Assembly (NCBI RefSeq): GCF_001729245.1
Contig: NZ_CP015217.1
Span: 3,566,001 to 3,630,000 of the forward strand
DNA: 64,000 nucleotides
Reading direction: 5' to 3'
Source of the DNA: Leptospira tipperaryensis
Lineage (GTDB): Bacteria; Spirochaetota; Leptospiria; Leptospirales; Leptospiraceae
Shown: in pieces, positions 10,159 through 21,880 of the stretch
How positions within the stretch are numbered: the stretch's first letter is position 1
Layout: the number at the start of each line of letters is the position of its first letter
Position numbers and translations under genes: made by a program
Notes under the pieces: generated by a model
What the model was told of the DNA's origin: nothing
Database searches by the model: none
The model's input: only the letters and a program-made list of their open reading frames with translations

Positions 10159-11770
10159 AGAAACCCTAGTTTCAAACATCAAGAATGTAAAACAATATGC
10201 GCCTTCTACGGAAAGAAGACAACACGGTCGGATCGACGTTCGTATGGGCGGGGATATATTATTATTTGCTTCTCATCCCACTTGGAAGGAACCAAAAGAG
10301 TTCCGGGTTCTAGATTATTCTTCGCTCGGCTTGGGAATAGAAAGCCTGAGTAAGGATCTCCATTTGTTAAGCGAAGATCTCAAAGAGAATATTTCAGTCA
10401 TGGTCGACTTTCGTTTATCCCCGAAAGATACGAATCCTTATAATTTCAATTGTCGCATCGCAAACAAATCGCAAAAGGAAGAACAACCTCTTAGATTGGG
10501 CCTCCATAGGATTTTAGGCTCCGAAGATCTTTTTCAAGACAGATCGGAAACGATGATGGAGATCTCGGATCAGATCCCTCTTTTCGGATTGATGGATCAC
10601 CCTTTTCTCTATGATCAAACCTCTCTCATCAAAGTTAAAAGAATCGCGAGAAAACGATTTCTCATCGAGAACTACGATCAATCATTGGCGATTTTTCCAT
10701 CGATGGACATCGTATTCAGCCTTAATCTTTTTAGCGGAAATGAACCGATTCACGCAAAGGTCGAAGCTGTTCAACCCATTGCCGGCGGAATCAGCTTTTT
10801 AGCAAACATCGACTTTCTTTCGGAAAATACGGAAAAGGCAATCGTAAGATACTTTCTTCGTTTGATCGATATCGGTCCGTTTGCTCTTCGCAAACTCGGA
10901 TTCAATACCGCCAACATAAAGAACATCATGACGTATCGATTCGTCAAATCTCAGCAAGAATACGTTGAAGTTTTGAAGTTAAGAAAACTTGCATATTCGG
11001 CTGTAAAAAAATTAAAAAAAGAAGCCGAACTCTCAGACGTATCACATTGGTATGATCCTAATAGTAGAATTATTACCGCTTGGCATCACAATCGTTTGAT
11101 CGGAAGCGCCAACGTATTCTTTGCGAACGGAGAGGATATTCCTTTCGAATTGCAAAGACATATCAAACCGGAAGAATTCAAAAAACTACCAAACGCCAGG
11201 GATATGATAGAAGTGGTCGGCTTGTGTATGCATCACGATTATCGGAAAAGCGATATTTTGATGGGGATCTTTGAACGAATCTTTCATGTTTTGATTACTA
11301 CAAACAAATCCTATATCATCGCGGCGACCGATCCTTATTTATGGAAAGTTTATGAACCGCTGGGTTTTGAGAAAACTGGAATCAAATATACGCTTCGAAA
11401 AAACGATCGAGATTTGGTTTTAGACGTGATTATGGTTCACAGAAGAGTAGGAACTTACGGCGGACTCAAACTGGATCCGATGCGATGGAACGAACTTTAT
11501 AGAGATATGTCAAAGTATCTGGATGGACAAGGCGTTTTGCCAAAAACGATGGGATATAAAATTCTATCGCCAATCTATAAAACATATATTGAATATGCTA
11601 AATTTATGGATAACTCGCAAAGAATGATCAAAGAAACTCAGAATGGGATCATTCAATCCAGCATTGTAAAAAAGGTATTGGACTACGAGATCATCAAACG
11701 TTTTATAGACAGTTATCAGGCCGAAGTGGCAAAGAATAATATCAATTCCGATTCAGACATTAGCGATTAA
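10148..11770 (+). CDS. PilZ domain plus FeeM-like N-acyltransferase
   Basis: The N-terminal PilZ domain has both c-di-GMP-binding signatures, R24xxxR28 and D56-Y-S58-S-L-G61. A second beta-rich PilZ-like segment follows (about 150-240). Residues 255-455 look like the GNAT-fold N-acyl amino acid synthase (FeeM) type: a Y-R-F start, an LRKLAYSAVKK helix, VGLCMHHDYRKSDILMG in the acyl-CoA binding region and YEPLGFEKTG near the end. The last 80 residues are helical. ATG 10148 is favoured over ATG 10127: it overlaps the phosphatase stop by 11 nt, a coupling arrangement. The natural reading is an acyltransferase switched by c-di-GMP; substrate unknown. Its 3' end overlaps the convergent hydrolase by 11 nt. 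Confidence 0.75.
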   Translation: MNSEETLVSNIKNVKQYAPSTERRQHGRIDVRMGGDILLFASHPTWKEPKEFRVLDYSSLGLGIESLSKDLHLLSEDLKENISVMVDFRLSPKDTNPYNFNCRIANKSQKEEQPLRLGLHRILGSEDLFQDRSETMMEISDQIPLFGLMDHPFLYDQTSLIKVKRIARKRFLIENYDQSLAIFPSMDIVFSLNLFSGNEPIHAKVEAVQPIAGGISFLANIDFLSENTEKAIVRYFLRLIDIGPFALRKLGFNTANIKNIMTYRFVKSQQEYVEVLKLRKLAYSAVKKLKKEAELSDVSHWYDPNSRIITAWHHNRLIGSANVFFANGEDIPFELQRHIKPEEFKKLPNARDMIEVVGLCMHHDYRKSDILMGIFERIFHVLITTNKSYIIAATDPYLWKVYEPLGFEKTGIKYTLRKNDRDLVLDVIMVHRRVGTYGGLKLDPMRWNELYRDMSKYLDGQGVLPKTMGYKILSPIYKTYIEYAKFMDNSQRMIKETQNGIIQSSIVKKVLDYEIIKRFIDSYQAEVAKNNINSDSDISD

Positions 11771-12695
11771 TAAGATTATAAAAGGGGGCGATCCGATATC
11801 GAATGATAAAGGATCGAATCATCTTCTCATACTCTTGAGGATTGCGATTCCAGTTCTCACTGTGTTTTGCATTCCATTGTGTTAGGTGAATTTCTTTTTC
11901 TTTTACGGAAAGCTTAGAAAAAATTCTTTCCGAATGAGAAGGTAACGTGGCGACGTCGGCTGCGGAATGCATCAGCAAGGTTGGAGTCTGAATCATCTCA
12001 GCAAAGGATTCGGGAGAAGAATCTTGTAAATCGGCTCCGGATCGAACCGAGGCAAGCCAGATTGCGGAAGGCAACATCGTAAGTATAAGTTTGGAATATA
12101 ACACAACGGCCCTTTCACGAAAAACGACTGTTGCTTGACTATAAGAAGAATCCGCGAGTAAGAACGAATATCGTTCTTTGGACTTTGCAACAGCCAAAAG
12201 CGAAATCGCAGCTCCCATCGATTGACCTGCAATCGCAATTTCCGAGGACTTCAAACCGGTTCTATTTTTAAACCACTGAATGATTTGTAAAAGATCGTCT
12301 TTTTCATAATAACCGTATGTGGAAGAATCTCCGGAGCTAAGACCGTGATAACGAACATCATAAACTAAAGAAGGACACCCAAGTCTGTAAAAGAACTGTG
12401 CATACTTGAGTACTGAGTAACGAGTTACCGTATAACCGTGTGTAATTACGGACCCACAACGATTTTTGTGTTTCGGTTCAAACAACCAGGCGCGAATGGT
12501 TACGTCTTTTAACGGAATCGTTACCTCAGAAGGGCGATCGTCTAACCCAAATTTGGCGAGAGAAGGAATATCTTGCTCCCTTTGATCCTCTTCTAACGTT
12601 TTTTTCTTAAAGTGTATGATCTGATCGGAAAAATAAAATACGGCTAATGCATAAAAAATCGAAAATAAACTTATAAGAATTACGATTCGTCTCAT
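11760..12695 (-). CDS. Membrane-anchored alpha/beta hydrolase (S33-like)
   Basis: One N-terminal membrane helix (residues 4-22) is followed by an alpha/beta hydrolase fold: oxyanion segment THGYTV near 85, nucleophile elbow GQS159MG, a candidate acid Asp247 in HSAADVATLP and a candidate His278 in NAKHSENW. The spacing fits the serine aminopeptidase/hydrolase group, and the anchor suggests action at the cell envelope. The substrate is not predictable. It is transcribed alone and is convergent with the PilZ-acyltransferase gene, overlapping it by 11 nt. Confidence 0.85.
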   Translation of the reverse strand: MRRIVILISLFSIFYALAVFYFSDQIIHFKKKTLEEDQREQDIPSLAKFGLDDRPSEVTIPLKDVTIRAWLFEPKHKNRCGSVITHGYTVTRYSVLKYAQFFYRLGCPSLVYDVRYHGLSSGDSSTYGYYEKDDLLQIIQWFKNRTGLKSSEIAIAGQSMGAAISLLAVAKSKERYSFLLADSSYSQATVVFRERAVVLYSKLILTMLPSAIWLASVRSGADLQDSSPESFAEMIQTPTLLMHSAADVATLPSHSERIFSKLSVKEKEIHLTQWNAKHSENWNRNPQEYEKMIRSFIIRYRIAPFYNLINR

Positions 12696-13150
12696 TTCAT
12701 GACTACCATTTGGAAAATGTAAACTATTGAAATGAATTCTTCAGTCAATCGATTATTGCTGATTTTATGAACAAAATGGCAAAAAAAAGTTTTTATCTAA
12801 CAAACGACTGATTTAAACTATAAAGAGAGAAAGATTATTCGAATATTCTTTTATATTGATACTCAATTGATGAAATTTTATTTTTTTGAAATTAAAATGT
12901 GGTTACTATCAATAAATATCAAACAGTAGATTATAAAAATTGAATAAACGATTAAAAAAGAACGATCGACCTAAATAACGGAACCAAATTTTTATTTTTT
13001 GACGATATTAAATTCCAAAAAAACCAATTGCTTTTTTATCTCTTCTGTCTATTTTTTTCTTCCAAGCAATTTCTCGCTTAGATTTCGGATTTTTAGATAA
13101 TCAATACTTGATTCAACTTGGTTTAAGACATTTTTACAATACGGAACCCG
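12696..13150. other. AT-rich divergent intergenic region
   Basis: 455 bp of strongly AT-rich DNA between two divergent genes. A possible promoter for the triple-fusion gene is TTGATT near 13108 with TTACAAT near 13134. I see no RNA gene, repeat or protein-coding stretch. Confidence 0.4.
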
Positions 13151-15517
13151 ATGCAAATTCCAAAAGCGATTCTTTTGACTCAGTGTCTTCAAAACGACTT
13201 TACTGCTCTTCTTGAAAAATACGACCCTCTTCCCAATGCCTTGCACGTCGGTTACCAAGAAGCAAAACGATTGTTAGGCGAGATGGTCGAGTACGGTCCG
13301 GTTCATTCTTTGATTGAATGGGCCTATTCGGTAAAACCGGAAGATCTCTGGATCATTCACATTCGAGACTGGCACGACGCTTCGGATTCTTCCCAAAAAG
13401 ATCATCTCGAACAATTCGGGCAACACTGTATTCAAAATACAAAAGGAGCTGAATTCGTATTTGAATCTTGGATCCAAGAAGAACAAAAGAAAAGACATCA
13501 AATCGTAAACGCATCTGGATTGAATGATTTCGTAAAAACGGATTTAGAAGAAATCTTAAGACCGCTCAAAGGACATTCTTTAAAAATCGGAATTTCGGGA
13601 GTTTGGACCGAAGCCAAAGTTCAATTTCTTGCATACGACATCAAAACAAGATATCCCGAATGGGAAATCGCGATTTGCCCTGCATTGACCGCCTCTTCTT
13701 CCATTGGAATGCACTTTATCGCTTTGGATCAGATGAAAGAAATTTTAGGAATAAAAATTTTTCCTTCCATCGGAGCTTTTACTTCTTTCTTAAGCGGAAG
13801 CGTTCCGAATTTAGAAAAGAAAATCACACATTCTAGAATATCCACGGATCATTTTCGATACGAAGACGACTACAAAGTCAATGAGACCGACGAAAAACTC
13901 CTCCTCTATCTTTTTAGAGATTGCAAAAACGTGGAATTCAAATGTCTGGACGGCGGCTTTTCGGGTAATGTCGTATTAAAATCCAAGTCCATAGATCATA
14001 TCGGACACAGCCAGGTTCCTTCGGTGATCAAGATCGGTTCCCGAGATCTCATCGCCAGGGAAAGAATTTCCTTTGAAAGAATCGAAGAAGTCTTGGGAAA
14101 CAACGCTCCTTCCATCGTTGACTTTGCGGAATTAGAGAACAGAGGAGCGATTAAATACCGTTATGCGGCAATGTTGGAAGGGAATGTTCGGACGTTTCAA
14201 AAAACGTATGAGGCGACCGAAAACGTTCAAGAATTAAAAAAAATTCTGGATATTGTATTTTTAAAACAATTAGCAAAACTCTACGACGCGTCGGTCCAAG
14301 AAAAATTAAACCTATTAGAATATTATGATTTTCAATCTAAATACGCGCCCGGAGTAAGAAAAAGGGTCGAATCGATTTCAGGAAAACCGGCGATTGGTGA
14401 TACGATTGAAATCGAATCGGGAGTGATCGTTCCAAACGTTTGCAAATTTTACGAAGAAGACCTGGTTACTCTCAAAGAATATGCAGCAGTTTCACACTAC
14501 ACTTCTTATATTCACGGAGATCTGAACGGCGCCAACATCATCTTAGACGCTCAGAACAACGTCTGGTTGATCGATTTTTTTCACACTCACAAAGGACATA
14601 TCCTAAAGGATTTGATCAAGCTCGAAAACGATATCCTCTATATCTTTACTAAGATTCAAAACTCGGAAGAATGGAGGGAAGCGATCAAGCTCAGCGACGC
14701 CCTTCTCAAAGTTTCCGATCTTGGAGTTCCGCTTCCCCTAAACCCGGAAAAACCCTGGAAATATCCTAAGATCGACAAGGCCTATTCGATTATAGCACAT
14801 CTTCGATCGTATTATCCTTTTCTTATAAAGATGGACCGAGATCCGTATCAACTGCATACGGGAGCTTTACGTTACGCAATGCATACTCTTTCTTTCGACG
14901 AATCGAACGAGTGGCAGAAAAAATGGGCGCTCTACTCGGGAACCCTTTGTATCACCGGAATCAGAGAATACATTCAAAAATCAAAGACCCTCCGAATCGA
15001 TTATCTCAAATCCGATTCGCAACGAGGGGATCTTTCTCGGATCGGACTCACGATTCTTCCCGGTCGAAAGGATCGAGAACGAAATTTAAAAGAAGACGTC
15101 GAAACGATTCAGAAAGAAGGAATCACTCACATCCTTTGCCTTCTTACTGAAAATGAATTTTCCGAATACGGAGTGAAGGATCTTAAAGAAGAATACAAAA
15201 ACCGAGGACTTGACGTTTACTATTGCCCGGTCTTGGATCAAACCGCGCCGTTGATCGAACAGGCAATTCCCGTTCTAAAATGGATGGACCAAGCACTTTC
15301 CAAAAAAGGAAAGCTCCTCATTCATTGTGTCGGCGGCTTGGGACGTTCCGGAACTCTCGCAGCGGCGTATACGATCTGGAAAGAAAAAATAAGTTCGAGC
15401 GAAGCCATTTCTTTGGTTCGAGAATCCAGAAGTGAAAGAGCGATCGAATCCAAGGTTCAAGAAGAATTCTTATCCGATTTTGAAACAAGAATACTCGATG
15501 ACATAATTCTAAATTAG
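13151..15517 (+). CDS. Isochorismatase-like / APH-like kinase / CDKN3-like phosphatase fusion
   Basis: Three modules in one 788-residue cytoplasmic protein. Residues 1-215 have the isochorismatase fold (ILLTQCLQNDF, later GVWTEAKV), but the catalytic Asp is Cys12 and the nucleophilic Cys is Lys156, so this part should be inactive. Residues about 240-615 resemble aminoglycoside/choline-kinase-like phosphotransferases, with catalytic loop HGD457LNGAN462 and metal-binding D475 in WLIDF; the region also recalls the TCAD9 ternary-complex-associated kinase-like family. Residues about 625-788 resemble CDKN3-type dual-specificity phosphatases, with ILPGRKDRERN and HC726VGGLGR732SG, the Cx5R active site. 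A kinase-like and a phosphatase domain in one chain suggest reversible phosphorylation of one target. It stands alone; 9 bp separate it from the convergent cyclase-like gene. Confidence 0.8.
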   Translation: MQIPKAILLTQCLQNDFTALLEKYDPLPNALHVGYQEAKRLLGEMVEYGPVHSLIEWAYSVKPEDLWIIHIRDWHDASDSSQKDHLEQFGQHCIQNTKGAEFVFESWIQEEQKKRHQIVNASGLNDFVKTDLEEILRPLKGHSLKIGISGVWTEAKVQFLAYDIKTRYPEWEIAICPALTASSSIGMHFIALDQMKEILGIKIFPSIGAFTSFLSGSVPNLEKKITHSRISTDHFRYEDDYKVNETDEKLLLYLFRDCKNVEFKCLDGGFSGNVVLKSKSIDHIGHSQVPSVIKIGSRDLIARERISFERIEEVLGNNAPSIVDFAELENRGAIKYRYAAMLEGNVRTFQKTYEATENVQELKKILDIVFLKQLAKLYDASVQEKLNLLEYYDFQSKYAPGVRKRVESISGKPAIGDTIEIESGVIVPNVCKFYEEDLVTLKEYAAVSHYTSYIHGDLNGANIILDAQNNVWLIDFFHTHKGHILKDLIKLENDILYIFTKIQNSEEWREAIKLSDALLKVSDLGVPLPLNPEKPWKYPKIDKAYSIIAHLRSYYPFLIKMDRDPYQLHTGALRYAMHTLSFDESNEWQKKWALYSGTLCITGIREYIQKSKTLRIDYLKSDSQRGDLSRIGLTILPGRKDRERNLKEDVETIQKEGITHILCLLTENEFSEYGVKDLKEEYKNRGLDVYYCPVLDQTAPLIEQAIPVLKWMDQALSKKGKLLIHCVGGLGRSGTLAAAYTIWKEKISSSEAISLVRESRSERAIESKVQEEFLSDFETRILDDIILN

Positions 15518-15526
15518 AGATTTTGA

Positions 15527-17665
<2,139 letters not shown>

Positions 17666-17817
17666 GGGAGGTTTTCTTTATTTTCTTTCCCGCTCTTGCT
17701 CTTGGTCAATAAGAATATTGAAAATCGAGTTCTTTACTTTCTTTGAATAAACTCTTTCGGCGAGTCCATCTAAAGTTTTTAAAAAATCGAAATACCTTTT
17801 GTACTACGATTCTTTTA

Positions 17818-19932
17818 TTATACGTCTAATACCGTGATCCCATCCCAGTTATTGGGAGATCCGAATCTACAGTAGTGAATCGATTTTTCGAGATACCAAC
17901 GTGCGGGCTGATCTAATTTATTTCTTTCTAATACCCGATTGAACACAACACAGGCTTCTTCGAAATTCTTCTGTCTAAAATGTGAAATCCCTCTTTCGAA
18001 TTCCTCTTTTGTGTCCATAAAGACATTGAGAAGAGAGTCGGGTTGTCCATTAAAAACTTCTAAAATAGTTACAATCGAATTATGACCTTTGAGTTGAATT
18101 CGATCCAAAACCCGCATCTGATATTTCTCTGGATTTTCCAAACTAAAAAGAACGTGATCCGTGATCAGGATGGAAGAATCAAATAGACGACAGAGTTGTC
18201 CGACCCTCGTAGCGAGCGTGACCGAAGCCGAGATTACGGCGCCTTCCATCCTTTCCGATTCTCCGATTGTCCCCAAAACGATCGGTCCCCGATGTAAACC
18301 GGTCCCTACTCGAACCGCTTCTTTTCCGTTGCTAATCCTGGACATATTAATTTCTCTTAATATACTCTGGATCCCGATCGCGGTTTCAAGTCCGTCTTCC
18401 GTCTTTTGAGAAAACAAGGAAAGAAAAGAGTCTCCGAAGTATTTATCGATAAACCCGTTATGATCGCGGATCAACGGACCTACCTTGCCAAGATAAGAAT
18501 TGATAAACTCAAAATTCTCTTTTGCGGAAGCCTGATCGGAAATGATCTGAGAAGGACGGATTTCGTTATAGAGAATCGTCATTTCTTCTTCGGCGATGTC
18601 GCCTAACTTAACTTCAATAAAACTGTTCTCATTGAGAATTTTCAAAAACTCTCTCGGAACAAAAAGACCGTAAGAGGTGTTTGTCTTGTTTAACGTATTG
18701 GTTAGATCTACGATCGCCCCGAAAGCCTGCGAATAACGGCGGGCCAGTAAGTAGGCTTGTGAAAAAAGCATAGCGAGTAAACCGATCGGAGAAAAATAGC
18801 CAGTGTTGATAATTCTTTTATTATAAAGAGTGTCGTGGACGCTAACCAGAAAGAACACCAACAATCCATTTAATAGAAGAATGGCTCCGCTTCGTTTTCT
18901 TACGATCGCAAGCGTAAGAATATAAAACCCGTAAAAGAAAGTAATAAACGTAAAACCATAATATATATCGATCGTACCCGTAAAAAAAGAAGGAGAAGTA
19001 ATGAGAACTAGGACCGAAGAAAAACCTCCGAAGGAAAGAATTCCGTAATAAAGATATTCGTTGAGTTCCTGCGGAAACAGAGAACGAAAAAAGGCAGCGA
19101 AGATCGGAACGGTCAGATAAAACGAAAGATAAACGATCTTACTATGAATCGAATAGTCCAAACCAGGAATCAAAATTTGAATCAGATTCTCACCCGTGCT
19201 GATCGAACGAAAACAATATACAAGACAAAGAAGACCGAAAAAAAGAACCGACTTTTCTTCTTTGCGAAGAAAGAATAACGTAAGATGATAGAGGGCCATG
19301 ATCGCCAAACTACCGAATACGAACACTTCGATCGTAAGTCTTTTTTCACGGATCGACTGAATGGGAGCGGTCTTTCCGATAAAAAATTTTCCGGTGAGCC
19401 CGCCTCTCGCGTGGTGAAAATTAGAGATAAGAATTTTAAGATTGAGTTCTTTTTCCGAATTCAAAAACGAATAGATCTTTTTGTTCCATTCCGGCCTTGA
19501 ACTTTCAGAACTCACGCCGACGGTTCCTATCGATCCCAATTTCTTCGAGTTAATATAAATTTCGTATGCTGTTTCGGAAATATCCGATTGAAACGCTAAT
19601 TCTTGACCGACTAAAGAATCCGGAAGTTTGATCTTCAGAAAGTAAGTCGCATAACCTTCGGAAGGAAATTTATTTCCTTCGGGGTTATCGAGTTTCACCC
19701 AGGACTTCGGAACCGTTGCAAAGAGGGAACTTTCAGTCCAAGATTCTTGAGAAAGTTGATTCCATAAAAATCGAAATTCTCCTTCAAGAAGCGCCGGTCC
19801 GTTCGCTTCAAAATTCCAATGAGTGAGATCTAAGATTCCTTTCTCAGCTTTTGGAAACGGAATCGATTCCATCCAAGAACAGGAAAAAAAGAAAAGAACA
19901 AAAATCCAAGAATAGATTCTCGGAGCTTTCAT
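17818..19932 (-). CDS. 7TMR-DISM receptor with degenerate class III cyclase domain (twin 2)
   Basis: A paralogue of the neighbouring receptor over its whole length (704 residues from ATG 19932; a TTG lies four codons upstream). The export signal has a lipobox-like FFSC (Cys18); the sensor, 7TM block, cyclase-homology domain and tail match in order. Here Lys497 and the second metal Asp501 (KYFGDSF) are kept and Arg576 is present, but the first metal Asp is Glu457 (YNEIR), the substrate Asp is Ala569 (VISASVT) and the Asn is Thr572. Full activity is unlikely. Conserved sensor ends such as FHHARGGLTGKF suggest the pair sense related ligands. The two genes are separated by 152 bp and may each have a promoter. 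Confidence 0.8.
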   Translation of the reverse strand: MKAPRIYSWIFVLFFFSCSWMESIPFPKAEKGILDLTHWNFEANGPALLEGEFRFLWNQLSQESWTESSLFATVPKSWVKLDNPEGNKFPSEGYATYFLKIKLPDSLVGQELAFQSDISETAYEIYINSKKLGSIGTVGVSSESSRPEWNKKIYSFLNSEKELNLKILISNFHHARGGLTGKFFIGKTAPIQSIREKRLTIEVFVFGSLAIMALYHLTLFFLRKEEKSVLFFGLLCLVYCFRSISTGENLIQILIPGLDYSIHSKIVYLSFYLTVPIFAAFFRSLFPQELNEYLYYGILSFGGFSSVLVLITSPSFFTGTIDIYYGFTFITFFYGFYILTLAIVRKRSGAILLLNGLLVFFLVSVHDTLYNKRIINTGYFSPIGLLAMLFSQAYLLARRYSQAFGAIVDLTNTLNKTNTSYGLFVPREFLKILNENSFIEVKLGDIAEEEMTILYNEIRPSQIISDQASAKENFEFINSYLGKVGPLIRDHNGFIDKYFGDSFLSLFSQKTEDGLETAIGIQSILREINMSRISNGKEAVRVGTGLHRGPIVLGTIGESERMEGAVISASVTLATRVGQLCRLFDSSILITDHVLFSLENPEKYQMRVLDRIQLKGHNSIVTILEVFNGQPDSLLNVFMDTKEEFERGISHFRQKNFEEACVVFNRVLERNKLDQPARWYLEKSIHYCRFGSPNNWDGITVLDV

Positions 19933-20073
19933 ATTCTTATCCAAAAATTCGATCCGGAAAACACGTTTCCAGTTTGAAAGAAAAGTTCCGTATAAGTTTA
20001 GATTTCATGTTTGTTTGATATGGACTCGTTAGACCGATTGTGAAAGGATATTTTGCTTTGTGAAAGGAAAAGG

Positions 20074-21369
20074 TCAATGAATATTCAAACTGTATAAATC
20101 GATTTCCGTTTCTCTTCCCTTAACTTTAAACTTACCGAGAGAATTGCATCGCTTCCGATTTTCATCCGAAAGAAGCTGATAAACTGCGGAGGAAAAAAGA
20201 ATTTTTTCATTAAGAGAAGAACAAAGACCTTCGATTCTCGAAGCGGTATTCACGCTATCTCCGATGACGGTGAAATCCAATCGATTTTTAGAACCGATCG
20301 CTCCTTGAACGACTTCTCCATAATGAAGTCCGATACCGGATTCTAAGATAGGAAATTGAGAAAGACTCCATTCTCGATTGAGAATCTCCAATTCTCTTTG
20401 CATCTCTTGCGATGTTTTTAACGCGGCGTCCGCCGGAGAATTTACATCCACGAGTCCGCCAAACACGGCCATGATGGCGTCGCCGATAAATTTATCGATA
20501 GTTCCGCCGTTTCTCGTGATACAATCCGCCATACGATCAAAGTATTCGTTCAGCTGAAGAATCAATCGATCCGGATCCGACTTTTCGCTTAGGGAAGTGA
20601 ACGATCTCAAATCGGAAAATAGTATGAGAACCTTTTTCTTTTCCGTACGATCCGTAACTCCTTCTCTTAACAATTTCTCTTTTACCTCTTCGGAAACAAA
20701 TTGTCCGAAAAGTCTGGAGATATTCGATTTTTCTTTTTCTCTTTCCAAAACTTCCGAAAGAAGACGTTTTGTATTTCTTACGAGAACGCCGACTACAACG
20801 CCGGAAAAAATCATCATCATTGATTTAAAAAAATAAATCGGAGGATCGGTAAGATCGTGCCACTGAAGAACATCCTTGGAATGAATCTCCAAGATTCCAT
20901 CCCTCGAAAGAATGTAAAAGACAAGATACTGAAGACCGCAATAAGAACCGGAAAGAATCGATAACCGTTCATTCAGAGCAAAACCCGAAAGGATTATCAT
21001 AAAAAAATAAAGATAAGAAGCGGGGCCGGTAATGTAGGTGGCGGCGCCTAACGGAAGATAGGCCTCGGCGAGGACATACAAAATTCCCGGAACCGTAGAA
21101 TAAAACAAGATCACAAGATAGATCCGTGCGCCTTTCACCATTTTGAATTTTGCAAGGAGATAAAAGAAAAAAGAAGCGATCCCTCCGATGAGAGTCCATA
21201 AAATCGGCACCTGCATCTGAAAGATGATTCCTTTTCTTTGCATCCAAATCAGAGCAATCGCAGAAGTCGTTCCTAAAACGGAAGAATAGAAACTTACCTT
21301 TTGTAACGTAGAGTTGATCTCAAATTCTAAATAAGAAGAATACGATTCTTTATCGCGAGGACTTGTCAT
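20074..21369 (-). CDS. Membrane-bound class III adenylate/guanylate cyclase
   Basis: The 431-residue protein has about six N-terminal membrane helices (to residue 195), a short coiled linker and a complete class III cyclase domain (about 240-431). All six catalytic positions look intact: metal Asp253 (FSDLR) and Asp297 (KFIGDAI), Lys293, Asp371 (VIGDSVN), Asn374 and Arg378. Lys and Asp at the specificity positions favour ATP, so cAMP is the likely product. It has the same length and residue numbering as the cyclase at 28555-29850, suggesting close common ancestry. It lies upstream of the degenerate twins on the same strand, 141 bp away. Confidence 0.88.
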   Translation of the reverse strand: MTSPRDKESYSSYLEFEINSTLQKVSFYSSVLGTTSAIALIWMQRKGIIFQMQVPILWTLIGGIASFFFYLLAKFKMVKGARIYLVILFYSTVPGILYVLAEAYLPLGAATYITGPASYLYFFMIILSGFALNERLSILSGSYCGLQYLVFYILSRDGILEIHSKDVLQWHDLTDPPIYFFKSMMMIFSGVVVGVLVRNTKRLLSEVLEREKEKSNISRLFGQFVSEEVKEKLLREGVTDRTEKKKVLILFSDLRSFTSLSEKSDPDRLILQLNEYFDRMADCITRNGGTIDKFIGDAIMAVFGGLVDVNSPADAALKTSQEMQRELEILNREWSLSQFPILESGIGLHYGEVVQGAIGSKNRLDFTVIGDSVNTASRIEGLCSSLNEKILFSSAVYQLLSDENRKRCNSLGKFKVKGRETEIDLYSLNIH

Positions 21370-21880
21370 GGCCTCGTGAATCTTTCACAGAAGAATTAAA
21401 TTTCAAAGAATTTTTAGAGGAAGGATGGTTTTTTGTGACTTCAGACAATCGATCTTAAAATTCTCGGCCGCAGTTTTTTACGCTCCTTTCCTTCTGAGAA
21501 CCAAAAATGAAATCGAAAAAGGCCCAACTCCTCGATGATAGAAAAAGAAATGAATTATAATCTTGAGTTCCCAATAAAAAATTCTCATAAAATCACCCCT
21601 TCCCCATTTCCAACCGGGAAATAACCGCTCCCGTCTTTCATTAATTTAAAGTTATGCGAAACACAAACAACAAAAACGAAAATCCATCAAACCGTGATAC
21701 AGAGATTGTCCATAAATTATTTATAACTGTATTCCTACATTAAAATCCTGATTCGTATGGATATATATCTTTATTTATATATTATAATTATATTATATAA
21801 ATTTATTGAATTAGATATAATTCATTCAAAGCGGTGGAGCTAAGCTTGTTAGAAGGTAAACTAAGAGGAGAACCTTCTAC
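21370..21880. other. AT-rich divergent intergenic region with 5' hairpin
   Basis: 511 bp between the divergent cyclase and lipoprotein genes, including an almost pure A/T block at about 21760-21830. It ends in a hairpin that presents the ribosome-binding site of the lipoprotein gene (21850-21879). No gene is visible inside. Confidence 0.5.
21850..21879 (+). promoter_or_regulatory. Hairpin presenting the Shine-Dalgarno in its loop
   Basis: TAGAAGGT at 21850-21857 pairs perfectly with ACCTTCTA at 21872-21879. The 14-nt loop holds the ribosome site AGAGGAGA (21864-21871), and the ATG begins at 21881, one base after the stem. This could modulate translation; no ligand or temperature role can be read from sequence. 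Confidence 0.5.

Noticed and set aside
21760..21830. Replication origin in the A/T block
   Set aside because: Extreme A/T content alone; I saw no cluster of DnaA boxes and no replication gene nearby.
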